Origin: Paenibacillus andongensis
GTDB lineage: Bacteria; Bacillota; Bacilli; Paenibacillales; NBRC-103111
DNA: 64,000 nt
Reading direction: 5' to 3'
Assembly: GCF_025369935.1 (NCBI RefSeq)
Contig: NZ_CP104467.1
Coordinates: 4,471,001-4,535,000, forward strand
The notes beneath the pieces are model-generated. The model made no database searches, was not told the origin of the DNA, and saw only the letters and a list, made by a program, of their open reading frames with translations. This document shows positions 34,475-42,808 of this stretch, piece after piece. Made by a program: the position numbers and the translations under genes. The number at the start of each line of letters is the position of its first letter. Position 1 is the stretch's first letter.

Positions 34475-35911
34475 TTAATTGAGGTTCAGGTATTCTTTGA
34501 TGGCAGTAACGATAGAAGCCGCAACTTTGTCTTGAAAAGCTTCCTTGTACATGGCAGATTCATCGTTTTTATTGGACAAATACCCCACTTCGACCAGGAC
34601 AGCCGGCATCGTCGTTTTCGTGATGACCCTGAAATCAGCTTGACGTACTTTGCGATCAGGAAGTCCTGCAGCGGCAACCACATTTTTGTGGATGACATTA
34701 GCAAAAGCTAAGCTTTCCGGTCTGTTATAATACGTTTCCGTTCCAGATACCGATGCTTTGGCGCTATTCCCGTGAATCGACAGGAATAGATCTGTTTGAA
34801 TGTCGTTCGCAAAAGAAACCCGGCCATCCAGTGGTATAAACGTATCATCAGAGCGAGTCATAAGGACGTTAATACGTTTGTCCTGAACAAGTAGCTTCTC
34901 TACCTTCTTCGCTGTAGCAAGTGTAAAATCCTTCTCATGCTTGCCAGTTATGGATAATGCTCCAGGATCATTATCACCGTGACCTGCATCAATCACCACG
35001 GTTAATTGATGCTCCACTATCGCGGCTGTCCATTGATTCGTAAGCTTAGACGGCTGAACGCGATAGTCAGCAGAACCCTTCAAATCCAAAATAACTCTCA
35101 CCGTTGCCGGGTTATCAGAAAAGTTAGAAAAGCGCACTTTCTCAACTAGAGGATGCTTAGAAGGCAGCTCCCCTGCATTATTTACAAGCAATTTTTGGAG
35201 AGAAGAATCTAAAGATGTGTTAGGGAAGTCAAACACGATACGATTCGGGTTCGATAATTTCATCATAGTCGGAACTAAAGAACCGTCTTTCGCAGTAACA
35301 GCTAACTCCTTCTCAGAAAGCACTATCGAAGTCAACAAATGCACATTCGGATCGGGTATATTCTTACCTGGATCAGTGCCTGTACCCGGAGCAGGCGGTT
35401 TTGGAGGTGTTACTTCGCCTTGATTGTGGTCTTCTACAACATCAACGGGTCCTGTGACTGGTTTAGAATCGGAATCATCCTTTTTGAACATATGAACAGA
35501 TGAGGTTAAAGAGTCCCATTTAAATTCAATACCCATAAGTTGACCAATGAAACGAAGTGGCAGCATTGTATTGCCTTTTTCGATAATTGGCGCTACTTCT
35601 AAGCTTTCCTTCTTACCTTTAATCAGGGCCGTTTTACTGTCGATAACCAATTGTATGTTCATATCGTCTTTGACGATGGTTACCTTGCGTGTAGGTTCAT
35701 CCCAACTCACCTTTGCACCAATTTCTTCAACGATAATTCTTACAGGTACAATCGTATTGCCACTTACAATACGGGGCTGGACTTCGTTAGACACCAGCTT
35801 TTTTTCATTCATATAAAGCATAATTCCACTGGGAGGTTCGGCTCCCATCGCATAAGTAGGGAGTAGCAGCATGCAAACTAGCAGCATTAAACAAAATGCA
35901 GGAAATTTCAT
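34475..35911 (-). CDS. N-acetylmuramoyl-L-alanine amidase with stalk and AMIN domains
   Basis: The product is 478 residues. After a signal peptide there is a copper-amine-oxidase-type stalk domain (about 28-145), a proline-rich spacer, an AMIN domain (about 190-300) and a C-terminal Amidase_3 domain. The amidase has the zinc and catalytic residues in IDAGHGDNDPG, KHEKDF, SIHGNSA and LVEVGYLSN. It cuts the lactyl-amide bond of peptidoglycan outside the cell. Tandem ATGs exist at 35914 and 35911; the second is better spaced from AGAGG. First gene of the amidase-GerMN-SLH operon. Confidence 0.93.
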   Translation of the reverse strand: MKFPAFCLMLLVCMLLLPTYAMGAEPPSGIMLYMNEKKLVSNEVQPRIVSGNTIVPVRIIVEEIGAKVSWDEPTRKVTIVKDDMNIQLVIDSKTALIKGKKESLEVAPIIEKGNTMLPLRFIGQLMGIEFKWDSLTSSVHMFKKDDSDSKPVTGPVDVVEDHNQGEVTPPKPPAPGTGTDPGKNIPDPNVHLLTSIVLSEKELAVTAKDGSLVPTMMKLSNPNRIVFDFPNTSLDSSLQKLLVNNAGELPSKHPLVEKVRFSNFSDNPATVRVILDLKGSADYRVQPSKLTNQWTAAIVEHQLTVVIDAGHGDNDPGALSITGKHEKDFTLATAKKVEKLLVQDKRINVLMTRSDDTFIPLDGRVSFANDIQTDLFLSIHGNSAKASVSGTETYYNRPESLAFANVIHKNVVAAAGLPDRKVRQADFRVITKTTMPAVLVEVGYLSNKNDESAMYKEAFQDKVAASIVTAIKEYLNLN

Positions 35912-35929
35912 CATTCACCTCTATGTAAT

Positions 35930-36106
35930 GTCGGAATTGGGATTGTAAGTTCATACTCTTAAAATCTATCTTTTAAAAACTGGCAGCAACTTGTCCTTTA
36001 TACCAAAATAATCATATGCCCGACAGCAAAACCTCCGTCCAATCGACAATCTAGTAATCTATTAGACGCGCAAAACTGCCAAAAGTTGCAAAAAAAGAAG
36101 AAGAAA
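35930..36106 (-). promoter_or_regulatory. Upstream region of the amidase operon
   Basis: This stretch must contain the amidase promoter unless transcription reads through from leuD. CTGGCAGCAACTT near 35980 and AAACTGCCAAAAGTTGC near 36074 could pair at long range. I find no motif matching a known riboswitch, and no gene. Confidence 0.35.
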
Positions 36107-36128
36107 AAAACCTAGCCATAAGCTAGGT
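36107..36128 (-). terminator. Second terminator or attenuator between leuD and the amidase gene
   Basis: On the minus strand CCTAGC-ttatg-GCTAGG is followed by seven T residues. It lies about 105 bases beyond the leuD terminator, so it may stop read-through or act as an attenuator in the amidase leader. Confidence 0.75.
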
Positions 36129-36233
36129 CAAAGATTGTTGTACTTTTTACAATATCTAGCTAAAAATGATAAATAAGAGACAATCATCGCTTACCCGAGA
36201 ACCAAAAACATATAATTTCATAATAAATTTAAA

Positions 36234-36268
36234 AAAAACGCAACCAATGCAAGAGCTCATTGATTGCG
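36234..36268 (-). terminator. Terminator of leuCD
   Basis: CGCAATCAATG pairs with CATTGGTTGCG on the minus strand around an eight-base loop, followed by eight T residues, just past the leuD stop. Confidence 0.9.
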
Positions 36269-36285
36269 ACTTCTTTTATCATTTT

Positions 36286-36891
36286 TTATTTATAAGCTAA
36301 ACGTTTTTGGTGAGCTTGCTCGTAGGCTGTGATTTTATCTTCATGTTGAAGTGTTAAGCCGATGTCATCTAAGCCTTGCAGCAGGAACTGACGACGGTGC
36401 TCATCCAAATCAAACGTGATGCTCAAACCGTAGTCGTCAGTCAACTTATTGTTCTCCAGATCGACATTCAGCTTGTAGCCTTCATATTTCGCTGTACGGG
36501 CGAACAAATCATCCACTTGTTCTTCCGATAGCTTGATTGGCAGAATGCTGTTTTTGAAGCAGTTGTTGTAGAAGATATCCGCATAAGACGGTGCAATAAT
36601 GACGCGGAAACCGAAGTCTTGAATTGCCCAAGGTGCATGCTCACGGGAAGATCCGCAGCCGAAGTTCGCTCTGGAGAGCAGAACAGATGCTCCTTGATAA
36701 CGCTCTTGGTTTAATGGGAAGTTCTCGATAACATTGCCCGCTTCATCCCATCTCCATTCGAAGAAGAGGAATTGACCGAAACCGGAACGCTCAATTCTTT
36801 TAAGAAATTGCTTAGGAATAATGGCATCTGTATCTACATTCACGCGATCTACAGGACCGACTAGGCCTGTATGTTGTTTAAAAGCTTCCAT
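36286..36891 (-). CDS. leuD: 3-isopropylmalate dehydratase small subunit
   Basis: The product is 201 residues, the usual LeuD length, with the swivel-domain motifs [16 protein letters not shown] and [11 protein letters not shown]. With LeuC it isomerises 2-isopropylmalate to 3-isopropylmalate in leucine synthesis. The ATG at 36891 has AAGGAG nine bases upstream and gives the canonical MEAFKQHTG start; the 14-residue extension to 36933 is read through a repeat element. It follows leuC by 69 bases, unusually far for this pair, because a hairpin element is inserted between them. Confidence 0.95.
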   Translation of the reverse strand: MEAFKQHTGLVGPVDRVNVDTDAIIPKQFLKRIERSGFGQFLFFEWRWDEAGNVIENFPLNQERYQGASVLLSRANFGCGSSREHAPWAIQDFGFRVIIAPSYADIFYNNCFKNSILPIKLSEEQVDDLFARTAKYEGYKLNVDLENNKLTDDYGLSITFDLDEHRRQFLLQGLDDIGLTLQHEDKITAYEQAHQKRLAYK

Positions 36892-36900
36892 GTTTTCATT

Positions 36901-36942
36901 CTCCTTAAAGTTTTGCTTTAGCAAAACTAGCATCGTAAGATT
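36901..36942 (-). repeat. Hairpin-plus-Shine-Dalgarno element, copy B
   Basis: Read on the minus strand: AATCTTACGATGCTAGTTT, completing the hairpin AGTTTTGC-taaa-GCAAAACT, then TTAAGGAG, the ribosome site of leuD. It shares a 19-base identical core with copy A at 14420. Confidence 0.75.
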
Positions 36943-36960
36943 TGCCTTAATCAGCGCAAA

Positions 36961-38382
36961 TTAAGCTTGTTGGTATTCTTTGATTTCCCAATCACGAACG
37001 TCGTAGAAATGACCTTTGATTGCTGCAGCAACAGCCATTGCTGGAGACACGAGATGCGTACGTCCACCGCGGCCTTGACGACCTTCGAAGTTACGGTTGG
37101 ATGTCGATGCACAGCGTTGACCTGGTTGCAGAACGTCTGGGTTCATGGCCAAACACATACTGCAGCCCGCATCACGCCATTCGAAGCCTGCACCTTCAAA
37201 AATCTTGTCCAAGCCTTCTTTCTCAGCTTGAATTTTAACGCGTCCGGAACCTGGAACTACGATAGCTGTAACGCTTGGATCCACCTTGTAACCTTGTGCA
37301 ATTTTGGCAGCTGCACGAAGATCCTCGATACGTCCATTTGTACAAGAACCGATGAAGACATAATCAACTTTCAGTTCAGTCATTGGTGTTCCTGGTGTTA
37401 AATCCATATATTCAAGCGCTTTTTCGGCAGCTTTACGTTCATTTTCTGTTTCGAAGCTTTGCGGATCCGGAACCAGTGCTGTAATACTCGTCCCCATTCC
37501 TGGGCTAGTTCCCCAGGTCACTTGCGGAATCAAGGAATCAGCATCAAACTCCAGCACCCAATCATACACAGCGCCTTCGTCTGTAACTAGGTTAGACCAT
37601 TCTGCCACTGCAGCGTCAAAGTCAGCACCTTGTGGAACGTATTCACGGCCACGCAGATAGTTAAATGTTGTTTCGTCAGGTGCAATAAGACCTGCTCTAG
37701 CTCCACCTTCAATGGACATGTTACAAACCGTCATACGCTCTTCCATGGAAAGTCCACGAATCGCTTCACCGGTATATTCAATAACATAACCCGTTGCAAA
37801 ATCTGTCCCGTATTTAGCAATAACACCAAGAATCAAATCCTTCGCAGTTACGCCTGGTTTCAGATTGCCTGTAATGCGTACTTCCAATGATTTTGCTCTG
37901 GATTGTTGCAGTGTTTGTGTAGCAAGAACATGCTCCACTTCACTTGTTCCAATACCGAAAGCAAGTGCGCCGAATGCGCCATGTGTCGATGTATGGCTAT
38001 CGCCGCAAACGATTGTTTTACCTGGATGTGTAAGTCCAAGCTCAGGTCCCATAACGTGTACAACACCTTGGTCAAGGCTATCTAGGTCGAACAATGTAAC
38101 GCCGAAATCACGGCAGTTTTGCGAAAGTGTATCAATTTGTTGTTTGGAAATAGGATCTGTGATGTTGAAACGATCCTTCGTTGGTACGTTATGATCCATC
38201 GTCGCATACGTTAGGTCTGGTCTGCGAACTTTACGACCCGATAAACGAAGGCCCTCGAAAGCTTGCGGTGAAGTTACTTCATGCACCAGATGCAAGTCAA
38301 TATAGATGACGCTGGGCTTGCCTTCTTCCTGGTTAATAACGTGATTATCCCAAATCTTCTGAAACATTGTCTTTTTACTCAT
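36961..38382 (-). CDS. leuC: 3-isopropylmalate dehydratase large subunit
   Basis: The product is 473 residues of the aconitase superfamily. Iron-sulfur ligands are visible in [13 protein letters not shown] and in [10 protein letters not shown] near the C-terminus, and the substrate region [14 protein letters not shown] is intact. It forms the 4Fe-4S catalytic subunit of isopropylmalate isomerase with LeuD. It is first in a leuC-leuD unit separated from leuA and leuB, which are not in the window. No leucine T-box lies upstream; LysR-type half-sites do. Confidence 0.96.
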   Translation of the reverse strand: MSKKTMFQKIWDNHVINQEEGKPSVIYIDLHLVHEVTSPQAFEGLRLSGRKVRRPDLTYATMDHNVPTKDRFNITDPISKQQIDTLSQNCRDFGVTLFDLDSLDQGVVHVMGPELGLTHPGKTIVCGDSHTSTHGAFGALAFGIGTSEVEHVLATQTLQQSRAKSLEVRITGNLKPGVTAKDLILGVIAKYGTDFATGYVIEYTGEAIRGLSMEERMTVCNMSIEGGARAGLIAPDETTFNYLRGREYVPQGADFDAAVAEWSNLVTDEGAVYDWVLEFDADSLIPQVTWGTSPGMGTSITALVPDPQSFETENERKAAEKALEYMDLTPGTPMTELKVDYVFIGSCTNGRIEDLRAAAKIAQGYKVDPSVTAIVVPGSGRVKIQAEKEGLDKIFEGAGFEWRDAGCSMCLAMNPDVLQPGQRCASTSNRNFEGRQGRGGRTHLVSPAMAVAAAIKGHFYDVRDWEIKEYQQA

Positions 38383-38473
38383 ATCCAGTCACCTCTTGTC
38401 ATTGTCCGCTCTAATTGTTAATGTCTTACCCTCATAACGTAGTTTAGCACGGATATCGTCATAGCTCCAAGAT

Positions 38474-38506
38474 ATAATAACTATAAGCTTCATAGATTAT
38501 TCCTAT
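38474..38506 (-). promoter_or_regulatory. leuCD promoter region with phased LysR-type half-sites
   Basis: On the plus strand the half-sites CTAT-N7-ATAG-N7-CTAT (38481-38506) repeat every 11 bases. The inner unit ATAG-N7-CTAT satisfies the T-N11-A rule for LysR-type regulators. A minus-strand TATTAT (near 38480-38475) could be the -10 box, with the half-sites over a poor -35 region, as for an activator-dependent promoter. A LysR gene lies 450 bases away. Confidence 0.45.
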
Positions 38507-38582
38507 AGATTGATTCGATTTTGAAAAAGGTGGTTAGTATCTTACATAAGCAATTATGACATTTTGAAAAGGATGTGTTACT

Positions 38583-38729
38583 ATGCTTTGGGCCATTTTT
38601 GTTGTGATTCTTGTCTTGTGGGCTTTAGGAATCGGGTTTGATATCGGAGGTAGTTTAATCCATCTTCTGCTCGTTTTGGCCGTTATTTCTTTGGTATTTA
38701 ATTTGGTTACAGGTAGAAGAGGTAGTTAA
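38583..38729 (+). CDS. lmo0937-family small membrane protein (48 residues)
   Basis: The product is two hydrophobic segments, MLWAIFVVILVLWALGIGF and LIHLLLVLAVISLVFNLV, separated by a short DIGGS turn and ending in TGRRGS. This is the pattern of the lmo0937/DUF5670 family of tiny membrane proteins, often linked to stress in Bacillales; function unknown. The ATG has AAAAGGATG seven bases upstream, and a strong terminator follows 37 bases past the stop. It lies between leuC (divergent) and the LysR gene. Confidence 0.85.
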   Translation: MLWAIFVVILVLWALGIGFDIGGSLIHLLLVLAVISLVFNLVTGRRGS

Positions 38730-38765
38730 TATTGCTTCACTGATGATCCAAATCTATCATTTAGT

Positions 38766-38800
38766 AAGCAGTTTGTGGAATTTGTCCACAGACTGCTTTT
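38766..38800 (+). terminator. Terminator of the lmo0937-type gene
   Basis: AAGCAGTTTGTGGA pairs with TCCACAGACTGCTT around a four-base loop, followed by TTTTG. Confidence 0.9.
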
Positions 38801-38954
38801 GTTTGTACTTCTAAATACTGTCGCTCATCAACTAATTGTCCTTGATCAAGTTTTTTCATATCAAACTATAAAATCTGGTATATTATCTGTATGCTTTATA
38901 GGCTGCACCAATAAAACAAGCTATGATTATTACATATCAGGAGATGAACCCTCA

Positions 38955-39848
38955 ATGGAATTACGTCAACTTCAATATGCGATTCAAATCGCGATCGAAC
39001 GCAACTTTTCCCGCGCCGCGGAGAAACTTCATATTGCCCAGCCATCCCTAAGCCAGCAGCTATCCAAGCTAGAGAAAGAGATCGGTGTCCTTCTTTTTCA
39101 GCGCAGCACCAATTCGGTTGAGCTTACCCATGCTGGGTCCCTTTTCGTTGAAAAATCACAAAAAATCCTCGACATGGTCGAGCAGCTGAAGAAAGAAATG
39201 GAAGATATTTCACAAATGAAAAAAGGTCGCCTTGTCGTAGGCAGTATGCCAATTACGGGCTCAACGATCCTCCCTTTCGTTGTTCCTGTCTTCCAAGCGG
39301 CTTATCCGGATATTGAAATCACACTCGTTGAAGAGACCTCTTCTAACTTAGAAACACTTACAATGAATGGACAAACCGATATCTCATTGCTCTCCTTGCC
39401 TTTGCGAGAGGATTCTCTCGTTTATGAGACTTTGCTGGAGGAAGAAATCGTCCTCGCAGTACCTCCAACACATCCATTAACAGCAAGTAAAGAACCTATT
39501 CGAATCGAGCAATTAGAGAAGGAAGCTTTCATCGCTTTGAAAAAGGGACAAGGATTTCGCAAGCTAACACTGGAACTATGCCAAAAAGCAGGCATTACTC
39601 CCAATATCGTCTTCGAATCCAGCAATATGGAAACGGTTCAGTCCCTCGTCGCTGCAGGCATGGGAATCGGTTTCGTCCCTTTTTTAATTTCAAAAAGAAG
39701 CTTTAGTGAGTTATCACCCATTCACCTCACCCTTGAAGGCAGACCTACTCGCACGCTCGTTATTGCCTATCGCAAGGGCAGATACATCTCTAAAGCGGCC
39801 GAAGCCTTCGTTTCCACAATGAAAGAGGTTATGCGAACAATCGGTTAG
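38955..39848 (+). CDS. LysR-family transcriptional regulator
   Basis: The product is 297 residues. The N-terminal helix-turn-helix is NFSRAAEKLHIAQPSLSQQLSKLE, and a periplasmic-binding-like effector domain follows (from about residue 90). I chose the ATG at 38955, with AGGAG 11 bases upstream, because it gives the standard MELRQLQYA opening. The frame stays open 60 codons further upstream but runs through the terminator of the preceding gene. Its target may be leuCD, whose promoter has LysR-type half-sites; that is inference. The WYL regulator gene follows 21 bases later. Confidence 0.9.
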   Translation: MELRQLQYAIQIAIERNFSRAAEKLHIAQPSLSQQLSKLEKEIGVLLFQRSTNSVELTHAGSLFVEKSQKILDMVEQLKKEMEDISQMKKGRLVVGSMPITGSTILPFVVPVFQAAYPDIEITLVEETSSNLETLTMNGQTDISLLSLPLREDSLVYETLLEEEIVLAVPPTHPLTASKEPIRIEQLEKEAFIALKKGQGFRKLTLELCQKAGITPNIVFESSNMETVQSLVAAGMGIGFVPFLISKRSFSELSPIHLTLEGRPTRTLVIAYRKGRYISKAAEAFVSTMKEVMRTIG

Positions 39849-39869
39849 CACAAGGAGGTATAACCTGCA

Positions 39870-40838
39870 ATGAATAAAACACAACGGTTAATTCAGCTCA
39901 TGATGGCGGTAAACGAACGAATGCAGTTCACCACGAAAGAGATGGCCGATGAATTCGGCGTCTCGGAACGTACAATGCACCGCGATTTACAGGAGTTGAG
40001 TGAGCTTGGTATGCCGCTGTATACCGAATTTGGCCCACACGGGGGATATCGCTTATTAAAGAAGCGGATGCTCCCTCCGATTCTCTTCTCCGAACAAGAG
40101 GCTGTTGCGATGTTCTTCGCCTTTCAGTCGCTCCAGTATTATGGCGCGCTCCCTTTTGCAGCGGAATCGACTTCGGCTCTGAATAAGTTCTACCACTACC
40201 TCCCGACAGATACGAGGGTGAGAATCGATGCTCTTAAAGATCGAGTATCTTTCTGGACGCCTACGAGAACGCAAGGTTCCCCCTATTTGGAGCAGCTATT
40301 GGAAGCTTCTATTGATGAAATACCTTTACGCATGACCTACGCGTCCAAAGATGGATCCACAGAGAGAGTCGTGCAGCCAATTGGCATTTACGCATCCAAT
40401 GGTTTTTGGTACTTCCCCTCCTATTGCTTTCAAAAAGAGGGATTTCTCTTATTTCGCGCAGATCGCTTACTTAGCTTGGAACGAGCCGAATCCGAACACC
40501 CAAGCAAAAACTTTAAACACTACACAATTGGTGATTGGCTGTTAGCGGGGCAAGAGCGTGAGGCAGGCCCCAAGTCAATGAAGCTCCAAGTGAAACTGAC
40601 TCCAGCTGGAGTTAGGACTTATGAGCGTAGCCATGGACTGGACGCAAATATGAGACTCAATGACGATGGCAGTGGACGATTAGTTATAGACATGCATCGA
40701 AGCAATTTATCATACTTTTCAAAGTATTTTCTCAGTCTGGGTGCGGACGCTCTAGTCGAAGAGCCCTTGGAGATGGTGAACTGGATTCGAGAGCAAATTC
40801 GTCTGATGCAGCATGCCTATGGGAATGAGTTGACTTGA
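39870..40838 (+). CDS. YafY-type regulator with HTH and WYL domain
   Basis: The product is 322 residues. An N-terminal winged helix (TKEMADEFGVSERTMHRDLQEL) is followed by a WYL domain (about residues 140-215) and a C-terminal WCX extension. WYL regulators sense nucleotides or other ligands and commonly repress neighbouring genes. An AGGAGG ribosome site precedes the ATG, and the gene follows the LysR gene by 21 bases. The next gene is an SDR whose upstream region carries a perfect palindrome, a plausible target. Confidence 0.88.
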   Translation: MNKTQRLIQLMMAVNERMQFTTKEMADEFGVSERTMHRDLQELSELGMPLYTEFGPHGGYRLLKKRMLPPILFSEQEAVAMFFAFQSLQYYGALPFAAESTSALNKFYHYLPTDTRVRIDALKDRVSFWTPTRTQGSPYLEQLLEASIDEIPLRMTYASKDGSTERVVQPIGIYASNGFWYFPSYCFQKEGFLLFRADRLLSLERAESEHPSKNFKHYTIGDWLLAGQEREAGPKSMKLQVKLTPAGVRTYERSHGLDANMRLNDDGSGRLVIDMHRSNLSYFSKYFLSLGADALVEEPLEMVNWIREQIRLMQHAYGNELT

Positions 40839-41025
40839 GTTGCGAGTTCAATTTATCTGTCGCTTTCGTGGTCCTTCTAATTTTGAGGCAAAATAAAAAA
40901 AGTTAATTCGACCAGAGTTTTCATGTACTTTTTACATCTCTTTTTATAAATCTAATACAACCCTTATCCCTAAATCAATCCTCCTCTTTAGTCGAGAGAC
41001 ACAACTCTCCAGCGCCATAAATACT

Positions 41026-41042
41026 ATGACAAGAATTGTCAT
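41026..41042. promoter_or_regulatory. Perfect palindrome upstream of the SDR gene
   Basis: ATGACAA-gaa-TTGTCAT is a perfect 7+3+7 inverted repeat in the 326-base gap between the WYL regulator and the SDR gene. Size and position suit a dimeric repressor operator. The rest of 40839-41080 is AT-rich with no gene. Confidence 0.5.
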
Positions 41043-41080
41043 GGATTCAATGTAATATGAAAACTGAGCACTCGAGGCGA

Positions 41081-41158
41081 ATGATGCTGTCCGTTTTTCA
41101 GGCGAAAACGCTCATGCTTACGATGTCAGTTTTTCTGGCGCGAAAAATACGAAGGAGG
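41081..41158 (+). repeat. Hairpin-plus-Shine-Dalgarno element, copy D (tandem)
   Basis: Two related units follow each other. The first is ATGCTGTCCGTTTTTCAGGC then GAAAACG. The second is CATGCTTACGATGTCAG, TTTTTCTGGCGCGAAAAA, then GAAGGAGG, the ribosome site of the SDR gene. The second aligns with copies A, B and C. Confidence 0.6.
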
Positions 41159-41164
41159 CATAAC

Positions 41165-42037
41165 ATGCATACAAAAAACCTGCAAGGACGAGTTGCTTTG
41201 GTTACCGGTTCCAGTCGAGGCGGAGGACGCGGCATTGCCATAGCACTTGGGGAGGCTGGAGCAACTGTCTATGTGACAGGACGCAGTACCAGAGCGAAGT
41301 CCACGAGACCTGATCTTACGGGTACGATTGAAGATACCGCTGAAGCCGTTGCGCAGCGCGGTGGATTAGGAATCGCTGTTCGTTGTGACCATACCATTGA
41401 CACAGATGTCAAAGCTTTATACGAACGTATTAAACAAGAACAAGGAACACTAGATATAGTGGTCAATAATGCTTGGGGCGGTTACGAGGATTATTATGAT
41501 GTCGATTTCTCTGTTCCCTTCTGGGAGCAGCCAATGACGCGTTGGGACAAAATGTTCGAGGCAGGACTGCGTGCTCAGATGGTTTCAAGCCGGTATGCAA
41601 TGTCTAACTTTTACCTCGAACAAAATCGCGGTCTTCTGATTAACACAGGCGTCTACTCTGACTTTGGGGGTGACTACCCTGTCAATGTTTTTTATGACAC
41701 GGTGAAACGAGCCGTTGCGAACATGACGCGTGCTATGTCTCAAAATCTGAAAGCAAACCATATCGATGTAACCGCACTTACTTTAGCCCCTGGCTGGATG
41801 CGTACGGAAGCCGTTTATAAGCATTATGGCTTAGAACCAGGCGATCCTGATTTCATGAAAGTCGAAGCACTTCATTCGACGGAATCTGTGGAATATATCG
41901 GTCGAGCCGTTGTCGCTTTGGCATCCGATCCTCATATAAATCAAAAGGCAGGTCAGCTTCTCGAGGTAGGCGCACTAGCGGAACAGTATGGCTTCACGGA
42001 TATCGATGGCAGACGAATACCGCCTTTCCGGGTTTAG
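41165..42037 (+). CDS. Short-chain dehydrogenase/reductase
   Basis: The product is 290 residues with a Rossmann fold. The cofactor loop is TGSSRGGGRGIAIALGEAG, in place of the usual TGxxxGIG. The NNAWGG stretch corresponds to the NNAG motif. A conventional Tyr-x3-Lys is present as YDTVKRAVA (Tyr-Asp-Thr-Val-Lys). The substrate is unknown. I chose the ATG at 41165 with GAAGGAGG six bases upstream; the frame upstream of it runs through repeats. The gene converges with an NTF2-like gene and lies downstream of the WYL regulator. Confidence 0.9.
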   Translation: MHTKNLQGRVALVTGSSRGGGRGIAIALGEAGATVYVTGRSTRAKSTRPDLTGTIEDTAEAVAQRGGLGIAVRCDHTIDTDVKALYERIKQEQGTLDIVVNNAWGGYEDYYDVDFSVPFWEQPMTRWDKMFEAGLRAQMVSSRYAMSNFYLEQNRGLLINTGVYSDFGGDYPVNVFYDTVKRAVANMTRAMSQNLKANHIDVTALTLAPGWMRTEAVYKHYGLEPGDPDFMKVEALHSTESVEYIGRAVVALASDPHINQKAGQLLEVGALAEQYGFTDIDGRRIPPFRV

Positions 42038-42052
42038 GTTATTCGAATTCGA

Positions 42053-42490
42053 TTACTTCATAAACCATTTTTGAATAAAATTCGGCGGTTGGATGCGGCA
42101 GTTATGAAAAGCTGCAATTTTCCAATCGCCATTTTCTTTGACAATCACATTCGTATTGATGGAATCTCTGTTCTTTGGTGCCTTTTTCTGCCATCTGAGT
42201 TTAACCGCACCCACACAATGAGCAACAGCCATGTCGGGAGTTAGAAAGCGGATCTGAATTGAACCGCCATTCACCATTGACGAGCCTCTCAACACACCAT
42301 CAAACAGCTTTTGATGAATTTCCGCAATGTCTTGGCGACCCTTAATATGCTGTCCGTTGAAGGTGACATAATCCGCCTCATCTGTGAAACATTGACCAAA
42401 CGCCTGCCCATTATGCTCATTCCAAGCTTTGCCAAGCGCCTCAAAAATCGCGAGTATCGCATTCGTGTCTTGTTCTTTAACATCCACCAT
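42053..42490 (-). CDS. SgcJ/EcaC-type NTF2-like protein
   Basis: The product is 145 residues of the NTF2/SnoaL-like cone fold. The opening AILAIFEALGKAWNEHNGQAF and the C-terminal VIVKENGDWKIAAFHNCRI are typical of the SgcJ/EcaC (DUF4440-like) group. Members bind small ligands or act as enzymes in secondary metabolism; no specific role can be given. There is no signal peptide. The gene converges with the SDR, with stops only 16 bases apart. The start at 42490 has a modest GAGGATGAGG ribosome site. Confidence 0.8.
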   Translation of the reverse strand: MVDVKEQDTNAILAIFEALGKAWNEHNGQAFGQCFTDEADYVTFNGQHIKGRQDIAEIHQKLFDGVLRGSSMVNGGSIQIRFLTPDMAVAHCVGAVKLRWQKKAPKNRDSINTNVIVKENGDWKIAAFHNCRIQPPNFIQKWFMK

Positions 42491-42808
42491 ATAAACCTCA
42501 TCCTCTCTTTAAAATCATTTTTTTGGCGCAGTATACCGAATTTACAAGACATAGCGCATTCAGGTTCCGCTAAATAAATGTAATGGTCATCACTCTACAC
42601 TTCCAATTTTGACATAATAACCTACTCAAGAAATCGCTCCAGAGTATGAAAAAATCCCAGTCCACAGACCGATTACATACTAAAATGAATTTATTCCACA
42701 GATCCCCTAACCCTTTGACCTCCGAAAGCATAGGATATATAAATAAAACTTATCCGATCCCCAATAATAAATGATAAAAAGATAGCATTAGCCCAGGAGG
42801 CGGAAACC
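42491..42808. other. Intergenic region, no gene seen
   Basis: This AT-rich divergent interval must contain promoters for the NTF2-like gene and the cysteine dioxygenase gene. I see no strong palindrome, riboswitch or short ORF. Two short TCCACAGA copies (near 42660 and 42698) are the only repeat noted. Confidence 0.5.

Noticed and set aside
35930-36106. A c-di-AMP or c-di-GMP riboswitch before the amidase
   Set aside because: Such switches are common before wall hydrolases, but I could not find the conserved core segments of either class.
38383-38582. Leucine T-box before leuC
   Set aside because: No GGTGGNACCGCG-type sequence or terminator is present in the leader region.
38775-38954. 60-codon N-terminal extension of the LysR protein
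   Set aside because: It runs through the terminator of the preceding gene and lacks a ribosome site. The standard LysR opening starts at 38955.
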